From a bacterium (GTDB lineage Bacteria; Patescibacteriota; Microgenomatia; UBA12405): a stretch of 40,054 bases of DNA. Both the position numbers and the translations under genes were made by a program. Of this stretch, positions 40,030 through 40,054 are shown piece by piece; position 1 is the stretch's first letter, and each line of letters begins with the position of its first letter. The notes under the pieces were generated by a model. The model did no database searches and was not told where the DNA came from. It saw only the letters and a list, made by a program, of their open reading frames with translations. The stretch lies in NCBI GenBank assembly GCA_021817905.1, contig JAKAFM010000010.1, positions 1-40,054 on the forward strand, given 5' to 3'.

Positions 40030-40054
40030 ATGAAAAAAGTTATAGTTGTCCCTA
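40030..40054 (+). CDS. Possible start of a gene cut by the window edge
   Basis: ATG followed by seven codons reading MKKVIVVP before the edge. This resembles the start of many glycosyltransferases or Rossmann-fold proteins, but eight residues are too few to assign anything. Confidence 0.3.

Overview
The window looks like chromosomal DNA of a candidate-phyla-radiation (Patescibacteria) bacterium, possibly Microgenomates-like. The reasons are low GC, tight packing, a 619-residue alanyl-tRNA synthetase without its C-terminal domain, a short glucose-6-phosphate dehydrogenase, a large GT-C membrane glycosyltransferase, and widespread promoters whose -10 box lies only 4-8 nt before the start codon (leaderless mRNAs). 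TGA is an ordinary stop, as several ATGA stop/start overlaps show, so this is not a TGA-recoded lineage. The phylum is inferred from style; no rRNA is present.

Layout. (1) 1-13.6 kb is mostly backbone: DUF2207 protein, unknown protein, RecD/Dda-like helicase, AhpC peroxiredoxin, Zwf, DUF5666 protein, cupredoxin, ABC-F ATPase, VOC protein, YdcF-like protein, GT-C membrane enzyme, YggT, isochorismatase-like hydrolase, a nucleotidyltransferase and a small membrane protein. (2) 13.6-15.1 kb holds a membrane-protein gene broken by a frameshift in a C-run and flanked by two copies of a ~45-bp intergenic repeat. (3) 15.1-20.1 kb holds nucleotide and phosphate enzymes (two Nudix, two HD, two nucleotidyltransferase-fold proteins, one fused to an alpha/beta hydrolase) and a GT2. 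(4) 20.2-22.2 kb is alaS followed directly by tRNA-Ala(TGC). (5) 22.2-28.4 kb is a seven-gene operon (radical SAM, DegT aminotransferase, PIG-L deacetylase, TIM-barrel isomerase, SDR, APH-like kinase, putative nucleotidyltransferase) that resembles an amino-sugar or aminocyclitol pathway. (6) 28.5-32.2 kb is a CBASS-like antiphage locus. A leftward operon encodes a Cas2/SinR-like protein, a single-TM putative effector, a CD-NTase and an E2-like/SEC-C protein. A divergent HTH plus HExxH-protease pair resembles the CBASS regulators CapH/CapP, and palindromic operators lie between the two operons. (7) 32.2-39.6 kb is an integrated element: ParB-methyltransferase fusion, small and large terminase, XRE repressor with operator, unknown proteins, large serine recombinase and HNH nuclease, with no capsid or portal gene. 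(8) The last ~400 bp is largely non-coding and carries a strong terminator and a structured hairpin sharing 12 bp with the repeat of region 2.

How the genes work together. In region 6 the CD-NTase would make a nucleotide second messenger, the TM protein would respond to it, the E2-like protein would act on the cyclase, and the HTH/protease pair would control expression. In region 5 the tight gene overlaps imply co-translation of one pathway. The terminase cassette next to the CBASS locus suggests a defence or mobile island inserted between backbone blocks.
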